A stretch of 64,000 nucleotides of DNA from Hymenobacter caeli. Its GTDB lineage: Bacteria; Bacteroidota; Bacteroidia; Cytophagales; Hymenobacteraceae. The notes beneath the pieces are model-generated. The model was given only the letters and a program-made list of their open reading frames with translations. It was not told the origin of the DNA and did not search any database. The stretch covers positions 62,001 through 126,000 of the forward strand of contig NZ_JABSNP010000007.1 in assembly GCF_013294115.1 (NCBI RefSeq), in the 5' to 3' direction. A program made the position numbers and the translations under genes. This document shows, in pieces, positions 17,366 through 26,436 of the stretch. How positions within the stretch are numbered: the stretch's first letter is position 1; every line of letters begins with the position of its first letter.

Positions 17366-18443
17366 TTACTGCTGCATCAAAAAGCCCTTGATGTACTCGT
17401 CCAGGTCGCCGTCCAGCACATTTTGCACGTCGGTGCGCTCGATGCCGGTGCGCAGGTCTTTGATGAGTTTGTAGGGGTGCAGCACGTAGTTGCGGATTTG
17501 GGAGCCGAAGTCGATGCGCTTTTTGGTGGCTTCGATTTTGTCGCGCTCGGCGTGGCGCTTGTCCATTTCCACCTGGTAGAGGCGCGAGCGGAGCATGCGC
17601 AGGGCGTGCTCCTTGTTCATGAGCTGGCTGCGCTCGATTTGCACGGCGATGACGATGCCCGACGGGGCGTGGGTGAGGCGCACGGCGGTTTCGACCTTGT
17701 TCACGTTCTGGCCGCCCGCGCCACCGGCCCGGAACGTGTCCCAGGAAATGTCGGCGGGGTTGACGTCGATGACGATGGTGTCGTCGACCACGGGGTAGGC
17801 AAATACCGACGCGAACGAGGTGTGCCGCCGGCCGCTGCTGTCGAAGGGCGACATGCGCACGAGGCGGTGCACGCCAATCTCGCTCTTGAGGTAGCCGTAG
17901 GCGAAGGGCCCATCGATTTCCAGCGAGGCCGACTTGATGCCCGCGCCCTCGCCGGGCTGGTAGCTGAGCTGGCGCACGCCGAAGCCGTGGCGCTCGCCCC
18001 ACATGATGTACATGCGCATGAGCATCTCGGCCCAGTCCTGGCTTTCGGTGCCGCCCGCGCCGGGGTTGATTTCGATGACGGCCGGCAGCTGGTCTTCCTC
18101 GTCGGAGAGCATCCGCTTGAATTCCAGGGCCTCCACTTTTTGCTGGGCGGCGTCGAACTCCTTTTGGAGTTCGGCCTCCGTGGCGTCGCCTTCCTTATAA
18201 AAGTCGAACAGTACTTCGACGTCGGCCACGGCGGCCTGCACGGCTTCGAAGTCGTCGGTCCAGGTCTTGATGGCCTTGATTTCGCGGAGCTTGGTTTCAG
18301 CCGCCTTGGAGTCGTCCCAGAAAGTAGGGGCCAGGGTGTCGGCTTCGGCGGCTACAATTTGTTCTTTGCGGGTATCGTAGTCAAAGATACCTCCTTAGGG
18401 CCTCGGCGCGGCCCTTCAAGTCCCGCACGTGGTCTTGAGTCAT
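17366..18443 (-). CDS. prfB: Peptide chain release factor 2 (programmed +1 frameshift)
   Basis: RF2 releases the peptide at UGA and UAA codons. ATG 18443 opens a short frame encoding [20 protein letters not shown] followed by UGA at 18383-18381. A +1 shift at CTT-TGA-C reads GAC and enters the 338-codon main frame, giving about 358 residues against the usual 365. The anticodon-mimic tripeptide appears as SPF ([14 protein letters not shown]), and the catalytic GGQ loop as [18 protein letters not shown] single-frame reading would begin at a GTG (18241) inside the N-terminal helical domain and lose it. An SD-like AGGAGG lies immediately before the shift site. Confidence 0.96.
18380..18395 (-). 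promoter_or_regulatory. prfB: prfB autoregulatory +1 frameshift site
   Basis: Read on the minus strand: AGG AGG TAT CTT TGA C. This is the classical arrangement of an internal Shine-Dalgarno (18395-18390), three bases, slippery CTT and in-frame TGA followed by C. When RF2 is scarce, slow termination at UGA favours the +1 shift and RF2 synthesis. Bacteroidota normally rely little on SD sequences, yet the internal SD is retained. Confidence 0.95.
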
Positions 18444-18494
18444 TCTTAGGAGCGTTGAATGGTAAAAATTGGGGTTGAACGGGCAAAGGTCCGC

Positions 18495-18532
18495 AAAAAA
18501 AGGCAGCCGGCCCGTTGCGGGGCCGGCTGCCT
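18495..18532 (-). terminator. Rho-independent terminator of the ilvE transcript
   Basis: 13-bp perfect stem 18501-18513/18520-18532 (AGGCAGCCGGCCC) followed on the minus strand by seven T residues (A-run 18495-18501). It starts 23 bp after the ilvE stop. Confidence 0.85.
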
Positions 18533-18554
18533 GGACTATTCAATTAGGGGTTGG

Positions 18555-19631
18555 CTACTCGCCCACGGGCACCATCCAGCCGTGCGGGTCGGGGGCCTGG
18601 CCGGCGCGGATGGCCCCGAGGGCCGCGCCGAGGCGCTGCGACAGCGCCTCGGGAGCGGAGGCGGGCAGCTCGTAGTCGCGGCCTTCGTGGCCGATGGTGG
18701 CAATGGGCGCGATGGTGGCCGCCGTGCCCACGCCGAAGGCTTCCTGCAAGGTGCCGGCCTCCAGGGCCCCAATCACTTCGCGGCTGCTCACGCGGCGCTC
18801 TTCCACGGCCACGCCCATCTCGCGGGCCAGCTGGAGCACCGAGCGGCGCGTGATGCCGTCGAGGATGGACGTGCTGAGGGCGGGCGTGATGAGCTTGCCG
18901 TCGATGACGAACACGATGTTCATCGTGCCCGACTCTTCCACATACTGGTGTTCGGAAGCATCGGTCCAGATGAGCTGATGGTAGCCCTCCTGCTGGGCCA
19001 GCCGGGTGGGGTACATGGCCGCGCCGTAGTTGCCGGCGTTTTTGGCGAAGCCCGCGCCGCCCTCGGCCGAGCGCACGTACTGCTGCTCGAAGCGCACGCG
19101 CAACGGCTTGGTGTAGTACACATCAACGGGGCAGGTGATGATGGCGAAGCGGTAGCTTTCGGAGGGCCGCACGCCCAGCATGCCGTCGGTGGCAAACATG
19201 AAGGGGCGGATGTAGAGGGCCCCGCCGGGTACCCGCGGCAGCCAGGGCGCGTCGAGGCGCACCAGCTCCTTCAGGCCCTGCATGAACAGCTCTTCGGGCA
19301 CGGGCGGCATGCACATGCGCTCGGCCGAGGCGTTGAGGCGGGCCCAGTTGTCGAGGGGCCGGAACAGGGCCACGCCCCCGCCGGCGGTGGGGTAGGCCTT
19401 CATGCCCTCAAAAATGGCTTGGCCGTAGTGCAGGGCCGAGTTGGCCGGGCTCACGGGCAGGTCGCCGAAGGGTAAAATCTGCGCTTCCTGCCACTCGCCG
19501 GCGCGGTAGTCCACGACGAGCATGTGGTCGGAAAATACCTTGCCGAACTCCAGGGGAGTGGCGTCGCGCTCGGCGATGCGCGAGGCGGTGGTGCGCTGGG
19601 TGCGAATGGCGAGGGTGTCGAGCATGGGCAT
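18555..19631 (-). CDS. ilvE: Branched-chain amino acid aminotransferase
   Basis: This 358-residue PLP enzyme of fold type IV interconverts Val/Leu/Ile and their 2-oxo acids with glutamate/2-oxoglutarate. Motifs include SALHYGQAIFEGMKAY, RPFMFATDGMLGV, the PLP-lysine region AKNAGNYGAAMYP, and the class-IV block EESGTMNIVFVIDGKLITP with LDGITRRSVLQLA. The start at ATG 19631 (MPMLDTL...) is chosen over 19694, whose extension is Pro/Arg-rich; ATG 19625 is equally possible. Length is typical of the bacterial 355-360 residue type II group. Confidence 0.95.
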   Translation of the reverse strand: MPMLDTLAIRTQRTTASRIAERDATPLEFGKVFSDHMLVVDYRAGEWQEAQILPFGDLPVSPANSALHYGQAIFEGMKAYPTAGGGVALFRPLDNWARLNASAERMCMPPVPEELFMQGLKELVRLDAPWLPRVPGGALYIRPFMFATDGMLGVRPSESYRFAIITCPVDVYYTKPLRVRFEQQYVRSAEGGAGFAKNAGNYGAAMYPTRLAQQEGYHQLIWTDASEHQYVEESGTMNIVFVIDGKLITPALSTSILDGITRRSVLQLAREMGVAVEERRVSSREVIGALEAGTLQEAFGVGTAATIAPIATIGHEGRDYELPASAPEALSQRLGAALGAIRAGQAPDPHGWMVPVGE

Positions 19632-19706
19632 AAAATTGAGGGGGCGAAGAGCGAACGGGTGGGATGGCCGCGAAGGTACGCGGGCCCCGGCCAATCCAAA
19701 AAAGGG

Positions 19707-20255
19707 CTATACCCGGGCCTTCCAGGTCACTTCCTCCACGCCCAGCTCGTGGGCCATGTAGCGGCTCAGCACGAACAGGTAGTCGGAGAGGCGGTTGAGG
19801 TACATCACCACCAGGTCGGCCACGAACGAGTCTTCGCGCAGGTGCACGGCCAGGCGCTCGGCCCGGCGGCACACGCAGCGGGCCACGTGGGCCTGGCTCA
19901 CGGCGGGGTGGCCGCCGGGCAGGATGAAGGCCCGCAGCTCGGGCAGGGCCTCGTTCATGCGGTCCATCTCGTCTTCGAGCAGGGTTACGTCGGCATCGTG
20001 CAGGTCGGGCAGCTTCATGCGCGACTTCTCCGGGTCGGCGGCCAGGGCCGAGCCGATGGTGAAGAGGCGGTCCTGAATCTCCTTCAGCAGCGGCCGGCGC
20101 GGGGCGTTGATGTCCTGGTCGCGCAGCAGGCCGATGTAGGCGTTCAGCTCGTCCACCGTGCCGTAGGCTTCGATGCGCAAGCTGCTCTTCGGCACGCGGG
20201 TGCCCCCAATGAGCGAGGTCAGGCCCTGGTCGCCGGTCTTGGTGTAGATTTTCAT
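19707..20255 (-). CDS. pduO: PduO-type ATP:cob(I)alamin adenosyltransferase
   Basis: The 182-residue protein adds the 5'-deoxyadenosyl group to cob(I)alamin, making coenzyme B12. The N-terminal signature KIYTKTGDQGLTSLIGG binds ATP. The helical bundle carries YGTVDELNAYIGLLR, and the conserved LPGGHPAVSQAHVARCVCRRAER block and NRLSDYLFVLSRY follow near the end. No cobalamin biosynthesis genes and no B12 riboswitch are seen in this window, consistent with salvage use. Upstream (20256-20377) is an AT-rich spacer with short self-complementary TTGTTAA/TTAACAA segments. Confidence 0.95.
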   Translation of the reverse strand: MKIYTKTGDQGLTSLIGGTRVPKSSLRIEAYGTVDELNAYIGLLRDQDINAPRRPLLKEIQDRLFTIGSALAADPEKSRMKLPDLHDADVTLLEDEMDRMNEALPELRAFILPGGHPAVSQAHVARCVCRRAERLAVHLREDSFVADLVVMYLNRLSDYLFVLSRYMAHELGVEEVTWKARV

Positions 20256-20377
20256 GCAGTTAATGGTTGAATTGCTGAATGTTAAATTGTTAATTTTTTA
20301 AACGTTGGTTGCTGCTGGGTTAAGCAATTTCTGGAAACACCAATGGCCATTTATCCAACCATTAACAATTCAACAAT

Positions 20378-21094
<717 letters not shown>

Positions 21095-21126
21095 GGACGG
21101 GCGCGAAAAACAAACAAAAGAAACGC

Positions 21127-23862
21127 TTAAAAAACCGCGTGGGCCGCCCGGCGCGCCGCAAATTGCGCCTGAAGCGCCGCAAAAGCCGCCGGCGGCAGCT
21201 GCTGGCGCAATTTCGCGAGGGCCTCGGCCGCATAGTCGGCCAGGCCGGTGTCAACTGCTGCCAATACGTAGGCTTGCAACAGCGCCGGCGCGGCGGGGTT
21301 TTCGGCCAGGCCGGCCTGCACCGCGTCGTAAGCCGCCGGGTAGTCGCGGCGTTGGGTGTAGAAGCGGGCCGCCCCCAAAATGGCCGGCTCGTTGAACGGA
21401 GCCTCCCGCACGATGCGCCGGTAGAGGGCTGCCGCGGCGGGCCCCGGGCCAGCGGCCTGGGCCTGCGCCAGCCAGGCGGTGCCCAGCTGTGGGTAGCGGG
21501 CCGCAAAAGCCGCCCGCCACTGGCCGGCGTCGGCCGTGGGCAAGGCCCGGGCCAGGGGCGCGGCGGCGCGGCGCAGGGCCGTGTCGGGGGCCGCGGCGAT
21601 GCGGGCCAGAACCACGCGGGCCGAATCGGCCCGGCCGGCCAGCACCAGGGCCGCGGCGCGGGCCAGCGGCGCGGTGGTGGCCCCGTGGGCGGCGGCCAGC
21701 GCCAGCTGGTCGGCGGCGGCAGCGTACTGGCCCTGCCGCAACTGCCACAGGCCCAGCAGCTGCTGGTAGTAGCCGGCCGTGGCCCCGGTGCCCGCCGCCA
21801 GGGGCTCCAGCAGCTGCCGGGCCGCCTGCTCCTGGCCCAGGGCGTGGCGCGTGAGGGCCTGCAAAAACAGCAGCTGCTCGTAATATGGCGCGTTGGCCGG
21901 GCGGGTGGCGAGGCGGGCCAGCGCGGGCAGCAGCGCCGGGCGGGCCTGCTGGGCCGCGGCCAGCGCCGCGTGGTACACGGCCGCGAACGTGGCCGCGTCG
22001 AGGTCGTCGCCGGCCAGGCCCACGGCAGGGGCGGCGGGCTGGTGGCGCAGCAGCCGCAGCAGGGTCAGGTTGCTGGCCAGGGCCGGCTCGTCGGGGGCGG
22101 GCCGAAAGCCTAGGGCCAGCTGCTGGGCCGCGGGCAGCAGGTTTTGCTGCATCAGAAACGCCAGCCGGTTGGTGCGGCTGGGGTACGCGCCCGGAGCCAG
22201 CCGCTCGGCTTTATCCAGGTAAAAAGCCACCGAATCGGTGAGGGACGTTTGGGTGAAGAGCTGGGCCAGGTCGCCGGCCAGGGCGGCGCTGGTGGGCTGC
22301 CGGCGCAGGCCCTGGCGCAGCGCGTCGAGGTCGTCGAACAAGTCCTGGGGCGCGGTGCCGAGGGCCGCCAGGCGCAGCGATACTTTCTCGTTGGGCGCGG
22401 GCAGGAGGGCCCGGCGCAGGGCCCCCAGCTCGTTCTGGCGCTGGTCGCGGGTGCGGTACAGGGCCGCCCGGCCCAGCTGGGCGGTCAGGTTGTTGCGGTC
22501 GAGCACGTCGCCGCTTTCGGCGTAGTAGCGCTCGGCCAGCAGGGCCAGGCCCAGCTCGTCGGGGCGGGCCTCGCTCTGCCGGCGGGTGAGGTCGCCGAGG
22601 CAATTGTACTGCCCCGCTCGCACCTGCGCGAGCAAGGGCCAGCCGAGGCGCAGCTGCACGGCGAAGAGCAGGCCCAGGCCCAGCACGTACACCGTATAAA
22701 ACGGCAACCGCCGGGGCGCGAACACCACCCGGTACACCGGCAGCCGCTGCCGGATAAGGGGCCCAAAATTCACCAGCACATAAATAAAAAACGCGGCCCC
22801 CAGCCCCAGCAGCGCCGTCCCGCTGAAGCTGCGGGCCGCCTCCAGCAGGGGCGTGTTGTGGGTGGCCAGGGCGTAGGCCAGGGCTCCGGCAGCGGCCATT
22901 AGCAACAGCGGGTACAGCTGGGCGGCCCCCGGCGCGTAGGGCAGCCGGGCCGCGTAGCTCGGGGCCCGCAGCCGCAGGCCCAGGCCGGCCACCAGCACCG
23001 CGGGCAGCAGCAGCACCAGCGGGTCGAGGCCCACGCCGCGGTACAGCGGCAGGCGGCCGTCGGTCCAGAACCACGCGGCCAGCAGGCCGAGGTAGAGCAG
23101 GCTGGCTCCCACGAACGGGCCGAGGCCCAGCCGGGCCCCCGGCGTGGCGGCGCGGCCGGCCAGCCAAAGCACGCCCCGCACGTTCTCAATGCCCACCCAC
23201 AGCACCAGCGCGGCCACCAGCACGGCCCCGCCCGGCGTGGCGTAGGCCGCCAGGTGCAAGGCCAGGTCGGGCCCCGAAAGCTGGCCCCGGGCCAGCAGCA
23301 GGGCCCCCAGCCCCGCCACCGCCGCCGCGCACAGCGCCGCCCGCCCCGCCAGCGGCACCCGCTCGCCGTAGGCGTGCAGCCCAAAAGCCAACCCGCCCAC
23401 CAGCACCAGCGCCAAGCCCAGAAAGTACTGCTTCCCGACCGAAAAAACGCCCACCAGGTCCAGGTTAAGCGACATCAGCAAAAAGATGACCGGCACCATG
23501 GCGGCCACGAAGGCCGCCCGGCGCAGCGTGCTGGCCACCGCCACCCAGCCCGCCAGGGCCACCGCCAGCAGCCCGGCAAAAAGCCCCGCCGCCTCCGGCT
23601 GCGCGAAGGGCCCCGCCAGGTCGTGCGTCAGGCTCACGCCGAAGCCGCTGGCCTGCACGGGCAGCGCCACCGGCCCCACGGCCAGCGTTTGCAAAGTGAG
23701 GGGCTGGGGCAGCAGGTGCGGCACCAGCAGCAGGGGCAGCGCGGCCGCCGCCCCCGTGAAATAATAGTAAGCCGCCAGGCCCACGGCCAGCGCGGCCAAA
23801 AAGGCCAGCAAGTTGGGTCGCCAGGGCCGGGCCGGGCCCCGCAGAGGTAAGGGTGCCGCCAA
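21127..23862 (-). CDS. Large polytopic membrane protein with C-terminal TPR-like region, unknown function
   Basis: The protein has 911 residues and is rich in Ala, Leu and Arg. Residues 1 to about 415 contain roughly eleven to thirteen hydrophobic helices (from [19 protein letters not shown] to [17 protein letters not shown]). The rest is helical with TPR-like repeats ([57 protein letters not shown]). The layout resembles Bacteroidota membrane proteins with extracytoplasmic TPR domains. The start is TTG 23862, directly abutting the gatC stop; I find no ATG before the transmembrane region. No catalytic motif is seen. Translational coupling with gatC is likely. Confidence 0.75.
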   Translation of the reverse strand: MAAPLPLRGPARPWRPNLLAFLAALAVGLAAYYYFTGAAAALPLLLVPHLLPQPLTLQTLAVGPVALPVQASGFGVSLTHDLAGPFAQPEAAGLFAGLLAVALAGWVAVASTLRRAAFVAAMVPVIFLLMSLNLDLVGVFSVGKQYFLGLALVLVGGLAFGLHAYGERVPLAGRAALCAAAVAGLGALLLARGQLSGPDLALHLAAYATPGGAVLVAALVLWVGIENVRGVLWLAGRAATPGARLGLGPFVGASLLYLGLLAAWFWTDGRLPLYRGVGLDPLVLLLPAVLVAGLGLRLRAPSYAARLPYAPGAAQLYPLLLMAAAGALAYALATHNTPLLEAARSFSGTALLGLGAAFFIYVLVNFGPLIRQRLPVYRVVFAPRRLPFYTVYVLGLGLLFAVQLRLGWPLLAQVRAGQYNCLGDLTRRQSEARPDELGLALLAERYYAESGDVLDRNNLTAQLGRAALYRTRDQRQNELGALRRALLPAPNEKVSLRLAALGTAPQDLFDDLDALRQGLRRQPTSAALAGDLAQLFTQTSLTDSVAFYLDKAERLAPGAYPSRTNRLAFLMQQNLLPAAQQLALGFRPAPDEPALASNLTLLRLLRHQPAAPAVGLAGDDLDAATFAAVYHAALAAAQQARPALLPALARLATRPANAPYYEQLLFLQALTRHALGQEQAARQLLEPLAAGTGATAGYYQQLLGLWQLRQGQYAAAADQLALAAAHGATTAPLARAAALVLAGRADSARVVLARIAAAPDTALRRAAAPLARALPTADAGQWRAAFAARYPQLGTAWLAQAQAAGPGPAAAALYRRIVREAPFNEPAILGAARFYTQRRDYPAAYDAVQAGLAENPAAPALLQAYVLAAVDTGLADYAAEALAKLRQQLPPAAFAALQAQFAARRAAHAVF

Positions 23863-24150
23863 CTAATCGAGCACTTTGGGCACCCGGAAATAATCCGAAT
23901 CCTTGCGCGGGGCGTTGCGTAGGCCTTCCTGGTGGCTCACGGTGTTGCGGCCCTCGTCGTCGCGCAGCACGTTGATTTCCTGCGACAAATGCACCAGCGG
24001 CTCCACGTCGGTCGTATCCACGGCTTCGAGCTGGGCCACGAAGTCGAGGATGTTGTTCAGGTCGCCGAGCATTTCTTTCTCGTGGGCCTCGTCAAATTCG
24101 AGGCGGGCCAGGTGGGCGAGGCCGCGCAGGGTGGCAAGGTCGGTGCTCAT
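23863..24150 (-). CDS. gatC: Asp-tRNA(Asn)/Glu-tRNA(Gln) amidotransferase subunit C
   Basis: The 95-residue protein matches the whole GatC family: LRGLAHLARLEFDEAHEKEMLGDLNNILDFVAQL, then VDTTDVEPLVH, then LRDDE. GatC stabilises the GatAB amidotransferase that converts Glu-tRNA(Gln) and Asp-tRNA(Asn) to the amide forms. gatA and gatB are not in the window, so the complex is encoded at separate loci, as is common in Bacteroidota. Confidence 0.93.
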   Translation of the reverse strand: MSTDLATLRGLAHLARLEFDEAHEKEMLGDLNNILDFVAQLEAVDTTDVEPLVHLSQEINVLRDDEGRNTVSHQEGLRNAPRKDSDYFRVPKVLD

Positions 24151-24242
24151 GTCCTTGGGTTATGAATTATGAGTTATGAATTATGGGTTGAACTAGATCG
24201 TCATGCCGGACGTGGCCAAGCAGAATATTAGCGTCTTGGAAC

Positions 24243-24332
24243 GTCGTGCTGAGCGCAGCCGAAGCATCTCTCCCGCTTCGCTGGGGCCGTTCAGCGAAGC
24301 GGGAGAGATGCTTCGGCTGCGCTCAGCACGAC
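24243..24332. repeat. Long inverted repeat element, 40-bp perfect arms
   Basis: Arms 24243-24282 and 24293-24332 are exact reverse complements with a 10-bp loop. The element lies between the gatC start and the PlsC stop. Part of the right arm (ATGCTTCGGCTGCGCTCAGC) recurs with few changes at 34229-34253, so it belongs to a dispersed family. Confidence 0.85.
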
Positions 24333-24352
24333 CGTTTTTTGTTCTCACTAAA

Positions 24353-25129
24353 TCACCGCCACGTGCTGGGGCCGGGCTTTTCGGCTCCTTCGGGCAGGAA
24401 GTCGGCGGCGAGCTGGGCGGCCACGCGGGCCTTGAGGGCGGGCACGTCGGCGGCGGTGAGGCCGGTGGTGGGAATGGCGGGGTGAAACACGATTTTGAGG
24501 CGGTGGCGGCGCACCCGCAGGCTGCCCTTCACATCGGGCATGAACATGTGGTTCAGCGGCATGCCCACGGGCACGATGGGCACCCCGGCGGCAATGGCCA
24601 GCTGGAACGCGCCGTCCTGCAACGGCAGCAGCTCGCGGCCGGGCGTGGGCGAAATGCGGCCCTCGGCAAAGATGGCGATGCTGCGCCCGGCGGCCAGGCC
24701 CTGGCGGGCCGCTACCAGGGCCCGGCCCCGGCTCACGGCGCTGGTGCGGTCCAGGGTGATGTAGGCCTTTGCAAACAGGGGGCCCCAGAGCGGCACCTTG
24801 GCCAGCGTGTGCTTGCCCATCATGTTCAGGTAGCCGGGGATGGTCTTGAACATCAGCATGATATCGATGTAGGAGCCGTGGTTGGCCACGTACACGCAGG
24901 GCTGGGGCAGGGGCCCGGCCTCCTCGTGGATTTCCTCAATCGGGATGCCCCACAGGGCCATCGAAAACCGGGCCCAGCCGCTGTAGATGCCGTGCAGCGC
25001 GGGGTAGCGGGCCGGCTTGCGGCCCAGCCACCACTGCGCCGGGTAGGTGACGACGAACGGCAGCACAAACCAAAACGTGGCCCAGGTGGTGTACAGGCGG
25101 TGGCCCAGGTAGCGAAACAGGTGGCGCAT
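24353..25129 (-). CDS. 1-acyl-sn-glycerol-3-phosphate acyltransferase family (PlsC-like)
   Basis: This 258-residue membrane-associated acyltransferase has the catalytic NHxxxxD motif as NHGSYID (about residues 83-89) and the substrate-binding block FAEGRISPTPGRELLPLQDG (about 154). PlsC transfers an acyl group to lysophosphatidic acid in phospholipid synthesis. Two N-terminal hydrophobic stretches (TTWATFWFVLPFVVTYPAQWW) anchor it. The stop follows the repeat element. It lies 9 bp from the Nudix gene and the two are probably cotranscribed. Related acyltransferases act on aminolipids, so the exact acceptor is uncertain. Confidence 0.9.
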   Translation of the reverse strand: MRHLFRYLGHRLYTTWATFWFVLPFVVTYPAQWWLGRKPARYPALHGIYSGWARFSMALWGIPIEEIHEEAGPLPQPCVYVANHGSYIDIMLMFKTIPGYLNMMGKHTLAKVPLWGPLFAKAYITLDRTSAVSRGRALVAARQGLAAGRSIAIFAEGRISPTPGRELLPLQDGAFQLAIAAGVPIVPVGMPLNHMFMPDVKGSLRVRRHRLKIVFHPAIPTTGLTAADVPALKARVAAQLAADFLPEGAEKPGPSTWR

Positions 25130-25138
25130 GGGGCAAAG

Positions 25139-25717
25139 TTAGCCCTTGGCGCGGGCCGCCAGCACGCGCTCGGCCTTCAGCAGGCCCGCCACGCTGATGC
25201 CGTCGGTGATGCGGTCGTCGAAGGCCATCTGCACGGCCTCGGCCAGGGGCAGCTTCCAGAGGCGCAGGTCCTCGGTTTCTTCGGGCTCGGTTTCGCCGGC
25301 GGTCAGGTCTTCGGCCAAGAACACGAAGCCTTCCTCGTCGGTGACGGAATTGGAGGTGTGCAGGCGGGCGATGCGCGTCCAGCGGCCGGCCAGCAGGCCG
25401 GTTTCTTCGCGCAGCTCGCGCTGGGCCGACGCCAGCACGTCCAGCTCTACGGGCCCCCCGCCCATCGGAATTTCCCAGCTGTACTCGTTCAGCGGGTAGC
25501 GGTACTGGCCCACGAGCCAGGTATTGCCCTCACTGTCAACGGGAATGATGCCAATGGCTTTATTCTTCATGCTCACCACGCCGTAAATGCCCGCGCCGCC
25601 GCGCGGGTTCAGCACTTGGTCCTCGCGCACTGAAATCCAGGGGTTTTGGTACTTTACATCGCTGGCTAAAACGCGCCACGGGTTGCGGGTTTCGTCGAAG
25701 GCGGGGTCGGGGAGCAT
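25139..25717 (-). CDS. Nudix hydrolase, ADP-ribose pyrophosphatase-like
   Basis: The 192-residue protein has a Nudix box segment GGGPVELDVLASAQRELREE followed by TGL (about residues 95-117). The metal-binding REXXEE core is intact. The first Glu of the canonical GX5EX7REUXEEXGU box is not in register (Leu there), a variation to note. The N-terminal domain (NPWISVREDQVLNPRGGAGIYGVV, with NTWLVGQYRYPLNEYSWEIPMG) resembles the NudF/ADP-ribose pyrophosphatase group. It probably hydrolyses a nucleoside diphosphate derivative. Confidence 0.88.
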   Translation of the reverse strand: MLPDPAFDETRNPWRVLASDVKYQNPWISVREDQVLNPRGGAGIYGVVSMKNKAIGIIPVDSEGNTWLVGQYRYPLNEYSWEIPMGGGPVELDVLASAQRELREETGLLAGRWTRIARLHTSNSVTDEEGFVFLAEDLTAGETEPEETEDLRLWKLPLAEAVQMAFDDRITDGISVAGLLKAERVLAARAKG

Positions 25718-25889
25718 GGGCAGGGCCGCGGGAATTGAAGAAAAATAGGTGCGGTAAATCTACGCCGCGTCCGCGCACGCCTTACGGCCGGCGTGCATTC
25801 GGAGAGAAATACGGTCCCTTGACCGAGTAAGTACAGGCGTTGGTCTAATTTAGTAAACATGCGACCCGACGGCCCTTTAGATTTGTTTT

Positions 25890-26032
25890 CATAAGTGCCC
25901 CGCACGGGCTGGAAATGTGGAAAGGAAGGACCTCTCGTGCGCTGGCGGGGTTGGCCAAAAAGCTGGGGTAGACAGCTTCCGGCCGGCCCTGCTGCTTATA
26001 AGGCCGTCGCCCCCGGGCGGCGGCCTTTTTTT
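25890..26032 (+). ncRNA. Candidate small RNA of about 140 nt, unknown
   Basis: TAGATTTG at 25878-25885 fits the Bacteroidota -7 element TAnnTTTG, although no good TTG at -33 is seen. A plus-strand intrinsic terminator ends at 26032. Between them no plus-strand gene needs terminating. The interval can pair CGCACG near 25900 with CGTGCG near 25936. I do not recognise 6S, SRP, RNase P or tmRNA signatures. This is inference from signals only. Confidence 0.28.
26001..26032 (+). terminator. Rho-independent terminator on the plus strand
   Basis: Stem 26001-26012/26015-26026 (AGGCCGTCGCCC and complement, one mismatch) followed by a seven-T run. No plus-strand protein gene lies upstream within 1.7 kb, which makes it the main support for an unannotated transcript. 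Confidence 0.7.
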
Positions 26033-26116
26033 GTGCCCCTGAACCCCGTTTAGGCAGCCTGCGTAAACCCCAGAGCCGCCCCGCGCCGACCACTTCCCGG
26101 CTTCGGGGCCCTGCTC

Positions 26117-26365
26117 ATGGCCCAAAACCCCACCAAAAAGCCCGCCGCCGACCAAGCCGCCGATCCGCTCTTCAACCTCAAGCACGCCCAGGCCGAAGCC
26201 GACTTGGCCGCCAAAACCAACGGCCTCGGCCCCACCACCAACGAGTACGTCTCTTCCGACGAAGACGACGAAATTGCCGGCGCCGAGGGCCCCCGCGACA
26301 GCCAGGGCCAGCGCCGCGGCGAGAACGACGAAATTGTTAAGGGCGACGCCGCTGGCAGTCACTGA
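26117..26365 (+). CDS. Small acidic hypothetical protein
   Basis: The 82-residue protein from ATG 26117 is rich in Asp, Glu, Ala and Asn, with SSDEDDEIAGAEG and a repeated DDEIAG/NDEIVKG pattern. No signal peptide or membrane segment is present and I recognise no family. It is likely disordered. Support for coding comes from its isolation on this strand, an uninterrupted frame with GC-rich third positions, and the palindromic terminator just downstream. Confidence 0.55.
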   Translation: MAQNPTKKPAADQAADPLFNLKHAQAEADLAAKTNGLGPTTNEYVSSDEDDEIAGAEGPRDSQGQRRGENDEIVKGDAAGSH

Positions 26366-26382
26366 ATAGAAAATTAAAAGCT

Positions 26383-26436
26383 GCGCGTGAAAAAGGGCCT
26401 GCCTTCGTCGACGAAGGCAGGCCCTTTTTCACGCGC
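26383..26436. terminator. 54-bp perfect palindrome between convergent genes, probable bidirectional terminator
   Basis: Exact spacer-free palindrome centred on GTCGAC (26407-26412), with A5/T5 runs in the arms. Its right end overlaps the first base of the rnhB stop codon (26436-26438). Same style as the palindrome at 885-954. Confidence 0.75.

Larger units (their letters stand above)
25718..26116. other. Intergenic region with promoter-like and terminator-like signals
   Basis: About 400 bp without a convincing protein gene. It contains a TAGATTTG box (25878-25885) matching the Bacteroidota -7 consensus on the plus strand and, 115 bp further, an intrinsic terminator (26001-26032). See the candidate RNA entry. 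Confidence 0.5.

Noticed and set aside
18241..18241. GTG as the start of prfB
   Set aside because: It would delete the N-terminal helical domain; the frameshift cassette upstream explains the full-length protein.
20256..20377. Cobalamin riboswitch near the adenosyltransferase gene
   Set aside because: The spacer is short and AT-rich and shows no B12-box; only weak self-complementary TTGTTAA/TTAACAA segments.
24243..24332. CRISPR repeat
   Set aside because: A single inverted repeat without regularly spaced direct repeats or cas genes.
25895..26056. 53-codon plus-strand open frame starting GTG in the 25.9-kb interval
   Set aside because: It runs straight through the intrinsic terminator and lacks any recognisable feature; better explained as non-coding.
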